Shown in pieces: positions 1-8,089 of a DNA stretch of 64,000 nucleotides. Below the pieces are notes generated by a model. That model worked only from the letters and a program-made list of their open reading frames with translations. It had not been told where the DNA came from and searched no databases. The position numbers were made by a program, and so were the translations under genes. The stretch is from Ensifer sp. USDA 6670 (GTDB taxonomy: Bacteria > Pseudomonadota > Alphaproteobacteria > Rhizobiales > Rhizobiaceae): NCBI GenBank assembly GCA_000421085.1, contig ATWE01000014.1:62001-126000 (forward strand), given 5' to 3'. Position 1 is the first letter of the stretch; the number at the start of each line of letters is the position of its first letter.

Positions 1-909
1 TCGGCGAACAACAAGGGTCATCCGCAGGTGACCGGCATGGAGAAATTCGCCGAGCTCGTGAAGGAGAAGAGCGGCGGCAAGATCGAGGTGAAGCTCTTCC
101 CGGGCGGGACGCTCGGCGGCGACGTCCAGACCGTTTCGGCGCTGCAGGGAGGCGTCATCGAGATGACGGTGCTGAACGCCGGCATTCTGGCGAGCAACGT
201 CAAGGAGTTCGGCGCGGTCGACCTCCCCTTCCTGTTCGACAGCGGCGAGGAGGCGGACAAGGTGATGGACGGTCCCTTCGGCACCGGCCTGATGGAACGC
301 CTGCCCGACACCGGGCTCGTGGGCCTCGCCTATTGGGAGCTCGGTTTCCGCAACCTGACCAACAACCGGCATCCGGTGACCAAGCTCGAAGACATCAAGG
401 GCCTGAAGATCCGCACCATCCAGTCGCCGATCCCGGTCGAGCTTTTCAACGCGCTCGGCGCCAATGCGGTGCCGCTCCCCTATACCGAGCTCTACACCGC
501 GCTGGAGACGGGAACAGTCGACGGCCAGGAAAACCCCTCCGCCAACATCATCAACGCGAAATTCTACGAGGTGCAGAAGTACATGACGCTCACCCGTCAT
601 CAGTACAATCCGCAGATCGTGCTCGTCAGCAAGAAGTTCTGGGACGGCCTCAATGACGAGGAAAAGACCGTTCTGCAGCAGGCTGCTGCCGAGGCGCGCG
701 ACTTCCAGCGCGAGGTCTCGCGCGAGCAGGATGCCGCAGCACTCGAGGAGATCCGCAAGACGGGAATGGAAGTCAGCGAATTGAGCCCCGAGGAAACGCA
801 GAAGCTGCGCGATGCCGTCAAGCCGATGATCGAGAAGTTCAGTGCCGATATCGGCCAGGAGACGGTCGACGCGCTCTTCAAGGAAATCGGCACCGCCCGC
901 GGCCAGTGA
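1..909 (+). CDS. TRAP transporter solute receptor, DctP family (5' partial)
   Basis: Periplasmic receptor of a TRAP transporter; it would bind a carboxylate-like substrate and deliver it to a DctQM permease. The frame is open from base 1, so the signal peptide and N-terminus lie outside the window. Family features are clear: the GGTLGGDVQTVSALQGG segment, the GFRNLTNNRHPV stretch with the ligand-contacting arginine region, LKIRTIQSPI, and the VDGQENPSANI block typical of DctP. The stop is TGA at 907-909. No permease gene follows, so the membrane subunits must lie to the left of the window. The substrate cannot be read from the sequence. Confidence 0.93.
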   Translation, partial: SANNKGHPQVTGMEKFAELVKEKSGGKIEVKLFPGGTLGGDVQTVSALQGGVIEMTVLNAGILASNVKEFGAVDLPFLFDSGEEADKVMDGPFGTGLMERLPDTGLVGLAYWELGFRNLTNNRHPVTKLEDIKGLKIRTIQSPIPVELFNALGANAVPLPYTELYTALETGTVDGQENPSANIINAKFYEVQKYMTLTRHQYNPQIVLVSKKFWDGLNDEEKTVLQQAAAEARDFQREVSREQDAAALEEIRKTGMEVSELSPEETQKLRDAVKPMIEKFSADIGQETVDALFKEIGTARGQ

Positions 910-994
910 CCCGACCTCATGCCGGTCCGCCCGCGTGTCGACGGGCCGGCGCGACGCGGCCGCTGCCGGAAACCGAAACAACCGGAACCGACGC

Positions 995-1855
995 ATGACC
1001 GAAACGCTTGTAAGATCCTTGAAGGCGGGCCTGATCGGAACGGGCATCCAGTCTTCGCTGACGCCAGCGATGCACATGGCGGAAGGCGCGGCGCACGGCA
1101 TTCGCTACGACTACGAGCTGATCGATCTCACCCTGCTCGGGGCGAGCGAGAGGGACCTGCCGCGCTTGCTCGCCGACGCCGAGCGGCGGGGGTTTGCCGG
1201 GCTCAACATCACCCATCCGTGCAAGCAGGCGATCATTCCCTATCTCGACGAGCTCGCCCCCGAGGCGCGGCAACTCGGCGCCGTCAACACGGTCGTCCTC
1301 AGAAGCGGACGGCGCTGCGGCCACAATACGGACTGGTGGGGCTTTGCCGAAGGCTTCCGGCGCGGCCTGCCGGATGCCGACCTCTCCTCCGCCGTGCAGC
1401 TCGGCGCCGGCGGAGCGGGGGTCGCCACGGCCTATGCCGCGCTCTCACTCGGCTTGCAGCGGCTCGCCGTGTTCGACCGCGAGGCCGGGCGGGCGCAGGC
1501 GCTCGCCCGGATGCTCTCCCCTCTCTTTCCGAAAGCCGAGGTGGCGGCCGGCATCGATCTTCGCTCGGAAATGGAAAATGCCGCCGGCCTCATTCACGCG
1601 ACGCCTACCGGCATGGCGAAATATCCCGGATTGCCGCTCGACGCCGAGCTCCTTTCGCGGCGCCATTGGGTCGCTGAGATCGTCTATTTTCCGCTGGAAA
1701 CGGCACTTCTCAGGGAGGCACGGCGGCGTGGCTGCAAAACGCTCGACGGCGGCGGCATGGCGGTGTTCCAGGCGGTCGGCGCCTTTCGGCTGTTCACCGG
1801 GCTCGAACCCGACGCGGCGCGGATGCTCGGCCACTTCATGGCGATGACCGGCTGA
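995..1855 (+). CDS. Shikimate/quinate dehydrogenase family protein (AroE-like)
   Basis: A 286-residue NAD(P)-dependent shikimate or quinate dehydrogenase homologue. The substrate-binding motif is GTGIQSSLTPAMH near residue 15, the catalytic lysine is K77 in NITHPCK, the partner aspartate is D113 in HNTDWWGF, and LGAGGAG is the dinucleotide-binding loop. The pattern SLTPAMHMAEG resembles quinate/shikimate dehydrogenases such as that of Corynebacterium more than housekeeping AroE, which suggests a catabolic paralogue. ATG 995 is chosen because the upstream frame to 842 gives a low-complexity Arg/Ser leader that overlaps the end of the DctP gene. The gene lies 85 nt after that TRAP receptor and may share its transcript; a hydroxylated cyclic acid would be a sensible common substrate (inference). 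Confidence 0.9.
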   Translation: MTETLVRSLKAGLIGTGIQSSLTPAMHMAEGAAHGIRYDYELIDLTLLGASERDLPRLLADAERRGFAGLNITHPCKQAIIPYLDELAPEARQLGAVNTVVLRSGRRCGHNTDWWGFAEGFRRGLPDADLSSAVQLGAGGAGVATAYAALSLGLQRLAVFDREAGRAQALARMLSPLFPKAEVAAGIDLRSEMENAAGLIHATPTGMAKYPGLPLDAELLSRRHWVAEIVYFPLETALLREARRRGCKTLDGGGMAVFQAVGAFRLFTGLEPDAARMLGHFMAMTG

Positions 1856-1936
1856 CGGCGCCCGGTCACAGAGGTTTCACTTGACGACCGGCTTGTATAG
1901 CGTGTCATTCAAGGAGGCACGGGGCAGCGGGCGGTT

Positions 1937-2158
1937 GTGATGGGGCTTACATTCTGGTTATCGGCGGCGGCGTTCGCCGTCAAATTCAGCATAGACGAGC
2001 ATTTTCTGAGCCGCCTCCGCAGGGGAGACCAGAAGGCGACGAGTGAGCTGATCGCACGGCACCACGGTGCGTTGGTCAGGCTTGCGGACAGCATCGTCAG
2101 AGATCGCGCCGTCGCGGAGGAAGTCGCCCGGCTCACGAGCCTGACCACGCGTTTCTGA
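1937..2158 (+). pseudogene. Remnant of an ECF sigma factor (region 2 only)
   Basis: A 73-codon frame whose residues 20-62 read like the start of sigma region 2 of an ECF sigma factor: FLSRLRRGDQKATSELI, then RHHGALVRLADSIVRDR and AVAEEV. Immediately after AEEV the sequence diverges and stops, whereas intact family members continue with a tryptophan-containing -10 recognition helix and, after a linker, region 4 (about 170-190 residues in total). No region 4 is visible in the remaining 90 bases before the next gene. I read it as a truncated, decayed gene. No anti-sigma partner is present. Confidence 0.6.
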
Positions 2159-2250
2159 CAGGGGCCCGCAACCCCGCCTCGGCGCCGCCCTGATGCCCGT
2201 ACGGCTTCTGGCGCCGGTGGCGGGCTGGAACGGGCCGGAATGATCGTGAT

Positions 2251-3675
2251 CTACCCAGCGGCCACGAGCGCTGCAAGCTCCGGGAAAAGCCGCTCGTCTT
2301 CCGACTGGGCGACATTGAAGCGCAAGAAACCGCTGGCAGTCTGCGCATGACTGAAGACATTGCCCGGCGCGAGCACGATGCCTCTGGCGAGCGCTTGCCT
2401 TGCGAGCCTTGCGGCATCGATGCCATCCGGAAGCCGGCACCAGAGGAACATGCCCGCCTGCGGCTCGATCCAGGGCTTGATCCCGATCCGTTCCAGTCTT
2501 CGGGCAGTCTCGGCCATCGCCCCTGCCAGGCGCTGGCGCACCGTCTCCATGTGCTTGCGATAGCTGCCGTCTTTCAGGAGCATCAGCACCAGTTCGGAGG
2601 AGAAGCCGGCGGCGCCGAAACACGTCGCGATCTTGAGGTCGGTCAACGCCTCCACCCAGTCGCGAGGCGCCACGATGAAGCCGCAGCGCACCGCCGCCGA
2701 AAGCGTTTTCGAAAAGCTGCCTATGTGCACCACCCGTTCGAGCCCGTCGAAAGCCGCAAGGCGCGGGGCCGGCGTCTCTTCGAAATCGGCGAAGATATCA
2801 TCCTCGATGATCGTCAGCCCGGCTTGCTCCGCAAGCTTGAGCAGACGATGGCCGACGAGCGGCGATAGCGTTGCGCCGGTCGGATTGTGAAGGGCGGAAT
2901 TGGTGATGTAGAGCCGCGGCTTGTGCTCTGCGAGCGCTTCGGCGAAGCCGCCGATGTCCGGCCCGCCGGGCGTATAGGGAATACCGACGATTCTTGCCTG
3001 ATGCGCCCTGAGGAGTGCGTGGAAATTGAAATAGCACGGATCGTCGACGAGCACCGCATCCCCCGGCTTCAGCAGGAAGCGGCAAAGCAGATCGATCGCC
3101 TGCGTGCCGGATTCGGTGAGCAATATCTGATCCGGCGACGCCTCGATGCCGTGCTGCGCCACGCGCCGTGCCAGAAGCTGACGCAGCGGCAGCAATCCGA
3201 GCGGCGCACCATAGTCGACGAGTGTGGCGGCGCCGCCGCGGGCGATGCCCCGCAACGCCCGCCGCAATCCTTCCTCCGGCATCCAGGATGGCGGCAGCCA
3301 CCCGCAGCCGGGCCTCAGTACCCCCTCCCCCGGCTCCAGGGCCTGGCGTGAGATCCACAGGGGATCGACGGCCCGGTCCACGCGCGGGCCGATCTCGGCA
3401 AGCGTGAGCGGCGCAAGCGGCGCCGCCACGAAGAAGCCGGAGCCCGGCCGCGAGCGGATCACACCTTCGGCCTGAAGGCGCTCATAGGCCTCTACCACCG
3501 TAGATTTGGAGACTTTCATGGCCAAAGCGAAGGAACGGATGGACGGGAGCCTCGCGCCGGGCGTCAAACTCCGCGCGGCTATCCGGTGCTTCACCGTGCC
3601 CATCACCCTGGCGATCAGGCTTTCGCCCGCGGCACTCGTCCCCCTCAGCTGCATCCGTACTGGCTCTTTCTCCAT
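2251..3675 (-). CDS. MocR-type transcriptional regulator (GntR wHTH + aminotransferase domain)
   Basis: A 474-residue regulator of the MocR/PdxR subfamily. Residues about 12-80 form a GntR winged helix (ARLPSIRSFALAMKVSKSTV, then EAYERLQAEGVIRSRPGSGFFV). Residues 110-470 form a fold-type I aminotransferase-like domain with the PLP lysine in HIGSFSKTLSAAVRCGF and TNSALHNPTGATLSP in the cofactor site. ATG 3675 is selected because the frame upstream runs across the divergent gene and carries no domain. It is transcribed away from the EamA exporter at 3757, sharing an 81-bp intergenic region; MocR proteins commonly control such a neighbour, using PLP or an amino-acid adduct as effector. Confidence 0.92.
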   Translation of the reverse strand: MEKEPVRMQLRGTSAAGESLIARVMGTVKHRIAARSLTPGARLPSIRSFALAMKVSKSTVVEAYERLQAEGVIRSRPGSGFFVAAPLAPLTLAEIGPRVDRAVDPLWISRQALEPGEGVLRPGCGWLPPSWMPEEGLRRALRGIARGGAATLVDYGAPLGLLPLRQLLARRVAQHGIEASPDQILLTESGTQAIDLLCRFLLKPGDAVLVDDPCYFNFHALLRAHQARIVGIPYTPGGPDIGGFAEALAEHKPRLYITNSALHNPTGATLSPLVGHRLLKLAEQAGLTIIEDDIFADFEETPAPRLAAFDGLERVVHIGSFSKTLSAAVRCGFIVAPRDWVEALTDLKIATCFGAAGFSSELVLMLLKDGSYRKHMETVRQRLAGAMAETARRLERIGIKPWIEPQAGMFLWCRLPDGIDAARLARQALARGIVLAPGNVFSHAQTASGFLRFNVAQSEDERLFPELAALVAAG

Positions 3676-3756
3676 GACAGTTCTTCTCAACTGTACTCTA
3701 TTGTCTCTGGAACGGCCAGCGATCCAGCCCGATACCGGAGAAAAAGGAGCATCGGT

Positions 3757-4617
3757 ATGAACAAGGCAGCGAGCGGCTGGATGAGCGGTTTGATCGGCGT
3801 CGTGATCTTCAGCGGCTCGTTGCCGGCGACCCGCGTCGCGGTGATGGACTTCGACCCCATCTTCCTGACCGTAGCACGGGCGACGATCGCAGGAATTCTC
3901 GCCTTGTGTCTGCTCTTCGCCTTCCGCGAAAGACGGCCTGCCCGGGGAGACGTCGCATCGCTCGCCGTGATCTCGCTCGGGGTGGTCGTCGGTTTCCCGC
4001 TTCTGACTGCGCTTGCGCTGCGTCACGTGACCTCCGCCCATTCCATCGTCTTCATCGGCCTTCTGCCGCTTGCGACCGCGATTTTCGGCGTGATTCGCGG
4101 CGGCGAGCATCCACGCCCGATCTTCTGGGTGTTCTCGGGCCTTGGCAGCGCGATCGTCGTCGGCTTCGCGGCACGGCAGGGCTTTTCCGCCTCGCCGATC
4201 GGGGATCTCCTGATGCTCGCTGCCGTGGTCGCGTGCGGGCTGGGTTACGCGGAAGGCGCGAAGCTGTCGCGCAGGCTTGGCGGCTGGCAGGTCATTTCCT
4301 GGGCCCTCGTCCTCTCCCTTCCGGTCATGACGGCCTTGATGCTGGCCACCATGCCTTCCAGCCTTGCGGGCCTGAGCGCGGCTTCCTGGCTCGGCTTCGG
4401 ATACGTCTCCGTCTTCAGCATGCTCATCGGCTTCATCTTCTGGTATCGCGGCCTGGCGCTGGGTGGGATAGTGGCGGTCGGCCAGTTGCAATTGCTGCAG
4501 CCCTTCTTCGGTCTGGCGCTGGCTTCGACATTGCTCGGCGAAACCGTGAGCTGGAGCATGCTTGCCGCGACGGTCGCAGTCGTCGCCTGCGTCGCCGGCG
4601 CCAAAAAATTTGCCTGA
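3757..4617 (+). CDS. EamA/DMT-family transporter
   Basis: A 286-residue polytopic membrane protein with about ten hydrophobic segments and the duplicated EamA arrangement typical of drug/metabolite exporters. Conserved pieces are ATRVAVMDFDPIFLTVARA in the first repeat and LQLLQPFFGLALASTLLGE in the second. ATG 3757 is preceded by AAAAAGGAGC at a suitable distance; the longer frame from 3586 runs into the divergent regulator gene and is rejected. Its position beside a MocR regulator suggests export of an amino acid or related metabolite, induced when the MocR effector accumulates (inference). Confidence 0.9.
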   Translation: MNKAASGWMSGLIGVVIFSGSLPATRVAVMDFDPIFLTVARATIAGILALCLLFAFRERRPARGDVASLAVISLGVVVGFPLLTALALRHVTSAHSIVFIGLLPLATAIFGVIRGGEHPRPIFWVFSGLGSAIVVGFAARQGFSASPIGDLLMLAAVVACGLGYAEGAKLSRRLGGWQVISWALVLSLPVMTALMLATMPSSLAGLSAASWLGFGYVSVFSMLIGFIFWYRGLALGGIVAVGQLQLLQPFFGLALASTLLGETVSWSMLAATVAVVACVAGAKKFA

Positions 4618-4697
4618 CCTCCGGCGACCGTTCCGGAAGTCAGCCGGCGTCTGCCCGCAACGATCGATCGGTGATACTGTTCGGATAACGGCGCGCC

Positions 4698-4722
4698 GGA
4701 ACCTTGGTAGCGATCCGCCGTT
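4698..4722 (+). promoter_or_regulatory. Candidate EcfG (RpoE2) promoter
   Basis: GGAAC at 4698-4702 and GTT at 4720-4722, separated by exactly 17 nt, match the general-stress sigma consensus of alphaproteobacteria. The site lies about 78 nt upstream of ATG 4800. Confidence 0.6.
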
Positions 4723-4799
4723 TCATGCGAACCGGTCGCGCCACGAGCGTCTGCGGAAGACCACGTGCCTTCCACATTCCGCTCCAGAAAGGGAGGCCT

Positions 4800-5336
4800 A
4801 TGACGATGATGCGGCGGCAGATATCCCGATTCGTGCTTACGGGCCTCATGCTCGTTGGTGGAATACTTCCCTTGGAGACGAGCGCTGCGCCTGCCGACGA
4901 GGCGGCCTTTCTCAATTCGCTCGAGGGCCGATGGACCGGCGGCGGTACGGTGCTGCTTCGCATCGACCGAGGACCGATCAATGTTTCATGCAATTTCAAC
5001 TCGGATGCGACCGGCACCGCCCTCGCCTTGAGAGGAACCTGCCGCGGCCTGCTCGTGGTATCGCGCTCGATCAGCGCGGATCTGAGATCCGACGGCGCCC
5101 GCTATACCGGCGTCTATGTCGGCCCGAGAGGCGGTCGATCCGCCTTGTCCGGGGGCCGCCGCGGCAACGCCATCAATCTCACCGTCACCTGGGCAAGGGA
5201 AGTCAATGGCGATCGCAAGGCGACGCTCATCGTGCAGAAACGCGGCGAGAACGGAATGCGCATCAGTACGGTCGACGTGGATCCTGCGACCGGGAAGCGT
5301 GTGGTGACGAGCGAGCTCAATCTGCGGCGGAGCTGA
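4800..5336 (+). CDS. Exported protein of unknown function
   Basis: A 178-residue protein with a signal peptide: a basic start MTMMRRQISR, a hydrophobic core FVLTGLMLVGGIL and a likely cleavage after the first ASAA-like alanines (ETSAAPA). The mature part begins with FLNSLEGRWTGGGTVLLR, a beta-rich pattern seen in lipocalin-like or META-like small periplasmic proteins, and contains one CxnC pair (CNF...TCRG) that could form a disulfide. ATG 4800 follows GGGAGG; the longer frame starts inside the EcfG-type promoter. No specific function can be assigned; stress induction is suggested by the promoter. Confidence 0.75.
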   Translation: MTMMRRQISRFVLTGLMLVGGILPLETSAAPADEAAFLNSLEGRWTGGGTVLLRIDRGPINVSCNFNSDATGTALALRGTCRGLLVVSRSISADLRSDGARYTGVYVGPRGGRSALSGGRRGNAINLTVTWAREVNGDRKATLIVQKRGENGMRISTVDVDPATGKRVVTSELNLRRS

Positions 5337-5359
5337 AGCGGCCGTTTCCCCTCGCTCTT

Positions 5360-6508
5360 TCAGAGCACGCCCCAGCCACGGTAGCGCCCCCTGCCCGTCA
5401 TTTCGCGCACCCCGAGTTCGCGCACGAGATTGAGGGCGCCGCGCGGGGTGACACCGAGATGACGCGCGATCAGAGGGGCGGAGACGATCGGCCGCGACAG
5501 GACAAGATCGATCAGGCCGGGGAGATTGCTGTTCGATCGGCGGTCTCTGACCCGCATCTCCATCTGTGTCCTGGCGAGCGACAGACGATCGAGTTCGTTC
5601 ATGCCGAGTTCGGCCGCCGCGGACATCGCCTCCAGGAAACCGGTGAGACGCGTCAGCCGGTCCTTTGAGCGTCGACGCTCGTGGCGGATCGTCTTCAAGC
5701 CCGTATTATAGGCGAGAACGTGCGAACCGACCTTGCCGCGAAACCGGAGATAGGCGCCGACGAGAAGCGAGCCGAGCCAGTGCTGCCGGCGCAGCGGCTC
5801 GATGCGCTCCCAGGCATCGAAAAGAACGGCAGCCCCAAGCGCGGCGGGCAGTTGGTCGGCAACCGGCAGAACGCCGCGCCACGCATCGAGCCGGGCGGTC
5901 TCATCCCAGTCGTCATCGAAGAGCAGGCCGAGTTGGCCCGTCGGCTCGACTGTCGACGACTGCGTTTCGATTGCAGGCTGTTCTGTCATGACCGCGCTTC
6001 CAGAATGAATTTCCAGCAGCCGCGCGGACCGGGCGATCGCCGCATCGAGCTCGGCGAAGGCGTCGGAAAGGGCGCTGTCCATCGGACCGTCCGCCGCGTC
6101 GGGCGCATCCGTTTCGTCCCGGAGAGCCGAAGGGTCGAGCGAGTCATGCCTGACGGCCGCTCCCCCCTCACCGCGCAAAGCGCTCAGCCCAGGGGGCGAC
6201 AAGGCCCAGTCGGCATCGGCCGAATCCAATCGCCGCCGCGCCCTGAGAACCGCGTGCGCAATGGTCAGCTCGTGCGACGGAGCGCGCGCGTCCATATGCG
6301 AGTCATGTAAAACCAGGTCCTCGACATGCACGAGTTCGCCGGCGACCCAAAGGGCCGCCGCCGCGTCGAAAAACTGGCCGCGCTCCCGAAAGCCCTCGGC
6401 GACGGCATGACGACCGGCCCGCTCATCGAGCCGGGCGAGGGCGTCTTCGGCGGCAATCAGGACCGGCAGCAGCGCCGGATCGAGCGGATCAGGAATCTCA
6501 TATCTCAT
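5360..6508 (-). CDS. DUF1612 / helix-turn-helix protein (RHE_PE00001 family)
   Basis: A 382-residue protein. The N-terminal 130 residues include GELVHVEDLVLHDSHMD followed by SHELTIAHAVLRARRRL; the middle is variable and acidic; the C-terminus (from about residue 285) has the coiled RSKDRLTRLTGFLEAMS region, then a winged-helix segment LIDLVLSRPIVSAPLIARHL and GVTPRGALNLVRELGVREMT. This combination matches the DUF1612 proteins often found next to repABC loci of rhizobial plasmids. The role is unknown; the C-terminal wHTH suggests DNA binding. It starts about 185 bp from the first parS site and reads away from the rep genes. Confidence 0.8.
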   Translation of the reverse strand: MRYEIPDPLDPALLPVLIAAEDALARLDERAGRHAVAEGFRERGQFFDAAAALWVAGELVHVEDLVLHDSHMDARAPSHELTIAHAVLRARRRLDSADADWALSPPGLSALRGEGGAAVRHDSLDPSALRDETDAPDAADGPMDSALSDAFAELDAAIARSARLLEIHSGSAVMTEQPAIETQSSTVEPTGQLGLLFDDDWDETARLDAWRGVLPVADQLPAALGAAVLFDAWERIEPLRRQHWLGSLLVGAYLRFRGKVGSHVLAYNTGLKTIRHERRRSKDRLTRLTGFLEAMSAAAELGMNELDRLSLARTQMEMRVRDRRSNSNLPGLIDLVLSRPIVSAPLIARHLGVTPRGALNLVRELGVREMTGRGRYRGWGVL

Positions 6509-6695
6509 TTTGAAAGCAACGTGTTGGCGGCGAAACGGAAGGTACCACGCGCTTTCGTTAAGGCACAGCTATTCGAAGGTTTTCCACCCCTATCGTGCTC
6601 CGCTCACATCTGTTCCCCGCATAGTGTCCACAACGACGCTTGCGCGCCGGTGGTGTTAATCTTAAGACGCGCCTAAGACCGAACGACTTCGCAGA

Positions 6696-6711
6696 GTTGA
6701 CAGCTGTCAAC
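6696..6711. promoter_or_regulatory. parS centromere site 1 (RepB binding)
   Basis: GTTGACAGCTGTCAAC is a perfect 16-bp palindrome that fits the repABC-family parS consensus GTTNNCNGCNGNNAAC; symmetry extends to 20 bp (6694-6713). It lies just upstream of the glycosyltransferase gene. Confidence 0.85.
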
Positions 6712-6803
6712 TCCGGGGGAGGCGTTCCGGGCCGGATCAAATCCGCCTCAGCAAGGCTCAGCCGTACGGATGCGCCATTAAGCACAAGGAAAATGCAAGC
6801 GCC

Positions 6804-7646
6804 ATGGTATCCGATACTCTCGCCGCTTCCGGCGGCGTCAAGCAGGTAATCTGCATAAATTGGGGAACGAAATACGGCGCGCCTTTCGTGAATCGCCTCT
6901 TCGCGATGGTTGCCCGGAACATCACGCCGCCGTTCACCTTCACTTGTTTTACCGACAATCGGGAAGGCCTGCGATCGGAAATACTCTGCGAGGACCTGCC
7001 GCCGCTTGATGTCGAGGCGATGCCGGTGAATACCAAGGGGATTTGGCCCAAGGCGCGCCTGTGGGGACCGGAACTCGGCAGCCTCAAGGGGCCGGTGCTT
7101 TTTCTCGACCTCGATCTGGTGATCGTCGGATCGCTCGACGCCTTTTTCGCGATCGGCGGTCCCGACGATGTCGTAATGACCCGCAACCAGACTACGCCGT
7201 TTGAGCGTCTTGGGCAGACGTCTCTGTTCCGCTTCCCTGTCGGCAAGCTGGTCCCCTTACAGGAGAAGTTCCGTGCCGACCCGCAAAAGGTGGCGGACGA
7301 ATATGAATTCGAGCAGCGCTTCGTGACGCGCAACGCGCCAGGAGGGCCGAAATTCTTCCCGCGGCGTTTCGTTCTACATTTTCGCCAGGACTGTCGGCGG
7401 CCATTCCCCCTGAACTACTTCCTGCCGCCGCGGCTGCCGGCGGATGCGCGCGTGGTTATTTTTCCGCGCGGTCTGCTGCCGCAACATGCGATAGACGGGC
7501 AGTTCGGCTACAAGGGGCGGGTGGCAACGCCGCGCGGTCATATTCGCGGGCTCTTCTCTCCAGACAGAAGAGAAAAGAACCCATTCCGCTACCTGCGGCA
7601 CTACATTCTCCCGAGCCCTTGGGTCGCAGAACACTGGCGCGAGTGA
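6804..7646 (+). CDS. Glycosyltransferase-like protein (DXD-containing, GT-A type)
   Basis: A 280-residue protein without signal peptide. It opens with VICINWGTKYGAPFVNRL, as in nucleotide-sugar transferases of the GT8-like group. VLFLDLDLVIVGSLDAFF holds a DLDL motif in the position of the metal-binding DXD, and FPRRFVLHFRQDCRRPFPLN may supply a later catalytic histidine. ATG 6804 is the first start after the promoter region. The gene is bracketed by two parS sites (6696 and 7664), so it sits inside the partition region of the replicon. The acceptor is unknown; surface polysaccharide modification is a reasonable guess. Confidence 0.7.
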   Translation: MVSDTLAASGGVKQVICINWGTKYGAPFVNRLFAMVARNITPPFTFTCFTDNREGLRSEILCEDLPPLDVEAMPVNTKGIWPKARLWGPELGSLKGPVLFLDLDLVIVGSLDAFFAIGGPDDVVMTRNQTTPFERLGQTSLFRFPVGKLVPLQEKFRADPQKVADEYEFEQRFVTRNAPGGPKFFPRRFVLHFRQDCRRPFPLNYFLPPRLPADARVVIFPRGLLPQHAIDGQFGYKGRVATPRGHIRGLFSPDRREKNPFRYLRHYILPSPWVAEHWRE

Positions 7647-7663
7647 GCGGCAAGGATCGCATT

Positions 7664-7679
7664 GTTGACAGCTGTCAAC
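7664..7679. promoter_or_regulatory. parS centromere site 2 (RepB binding)
   Basis: A second identical copy of GTTGACAGCTGTCAAC, 18 nt after the stop of the glycosyltransferase gene. The identity of the two 16-mers, 968 bp apart, supports a common binding protein, RepB. Confidence 0.85.
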
Positions 7680-8089
7680 TGCGGAAACGACAGCAGGGAT
7701 CGACACCTGGACATCGTCGGTAGGATTGTTTGGCCGCCCACACGGGTTCAGGTCGACTGGAGAATAGGGTAGGTCGTTGCTAGCATCGTTGCTGTCACCA
7801 ATCCTCGCAGGGAGGTCGTCCGCGTGACGGAACGTATTGGCGATTTAGCTTCCGGAATGACGGATTATTGTCTTTTTGCCAATACGTTACGATAGACGCA
7901 AAATTGTTAAGAAACAGACACCAAGGCAAATCAAAACAAGTGCGAATCCGCGGCCGAAGCGAGTTTCCCCTATCTGAAGCGTCAAGGCAACCGCGAACGG
8001 TCCGCGTCGCAAGCCTGACGCGCCTTGCGACCGACAAATCCTGCAGTACGCTCGAATTCCTTGTCTTATAAGGACCGCAGCGAGCGACA
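7680..8089. other. Non-coding stretch between parS site 2 and repC
   Basis: About 410 bases with no supported gene; frames here are short and lack ribosome binding sites. It contains an 11-bp inverted repeat (AACGTATTGGC at 7831-7841 and its complement at 7878-7888) with a 36-nt spacer ending in a T-run, and AT-richer sequence around 7890-7945. It receives transcription from repC and may hold its terminator. Confidence 0.5.
7831..7888. repeat. 11-bp inverted repeat downstream of repC
   Basis: Arms 7831-7841 and 7878-7888 are perfect complements. The interval contains TGTCTTTTT just before the second arm. It could be a transcription terminator or a replication-associated site; its position beyond the repC stop favours a 3' element. 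Confidence 0.45.

Noticed and set aside
1686-1701. A parS-like 16-mer (ATTTTCCGCTGGAAAC) inside the shikimate dehydrogenase gene
   Set aside because: First base breaks the consensus and symmetry, and it lies in coding sequence far from the rep locus.
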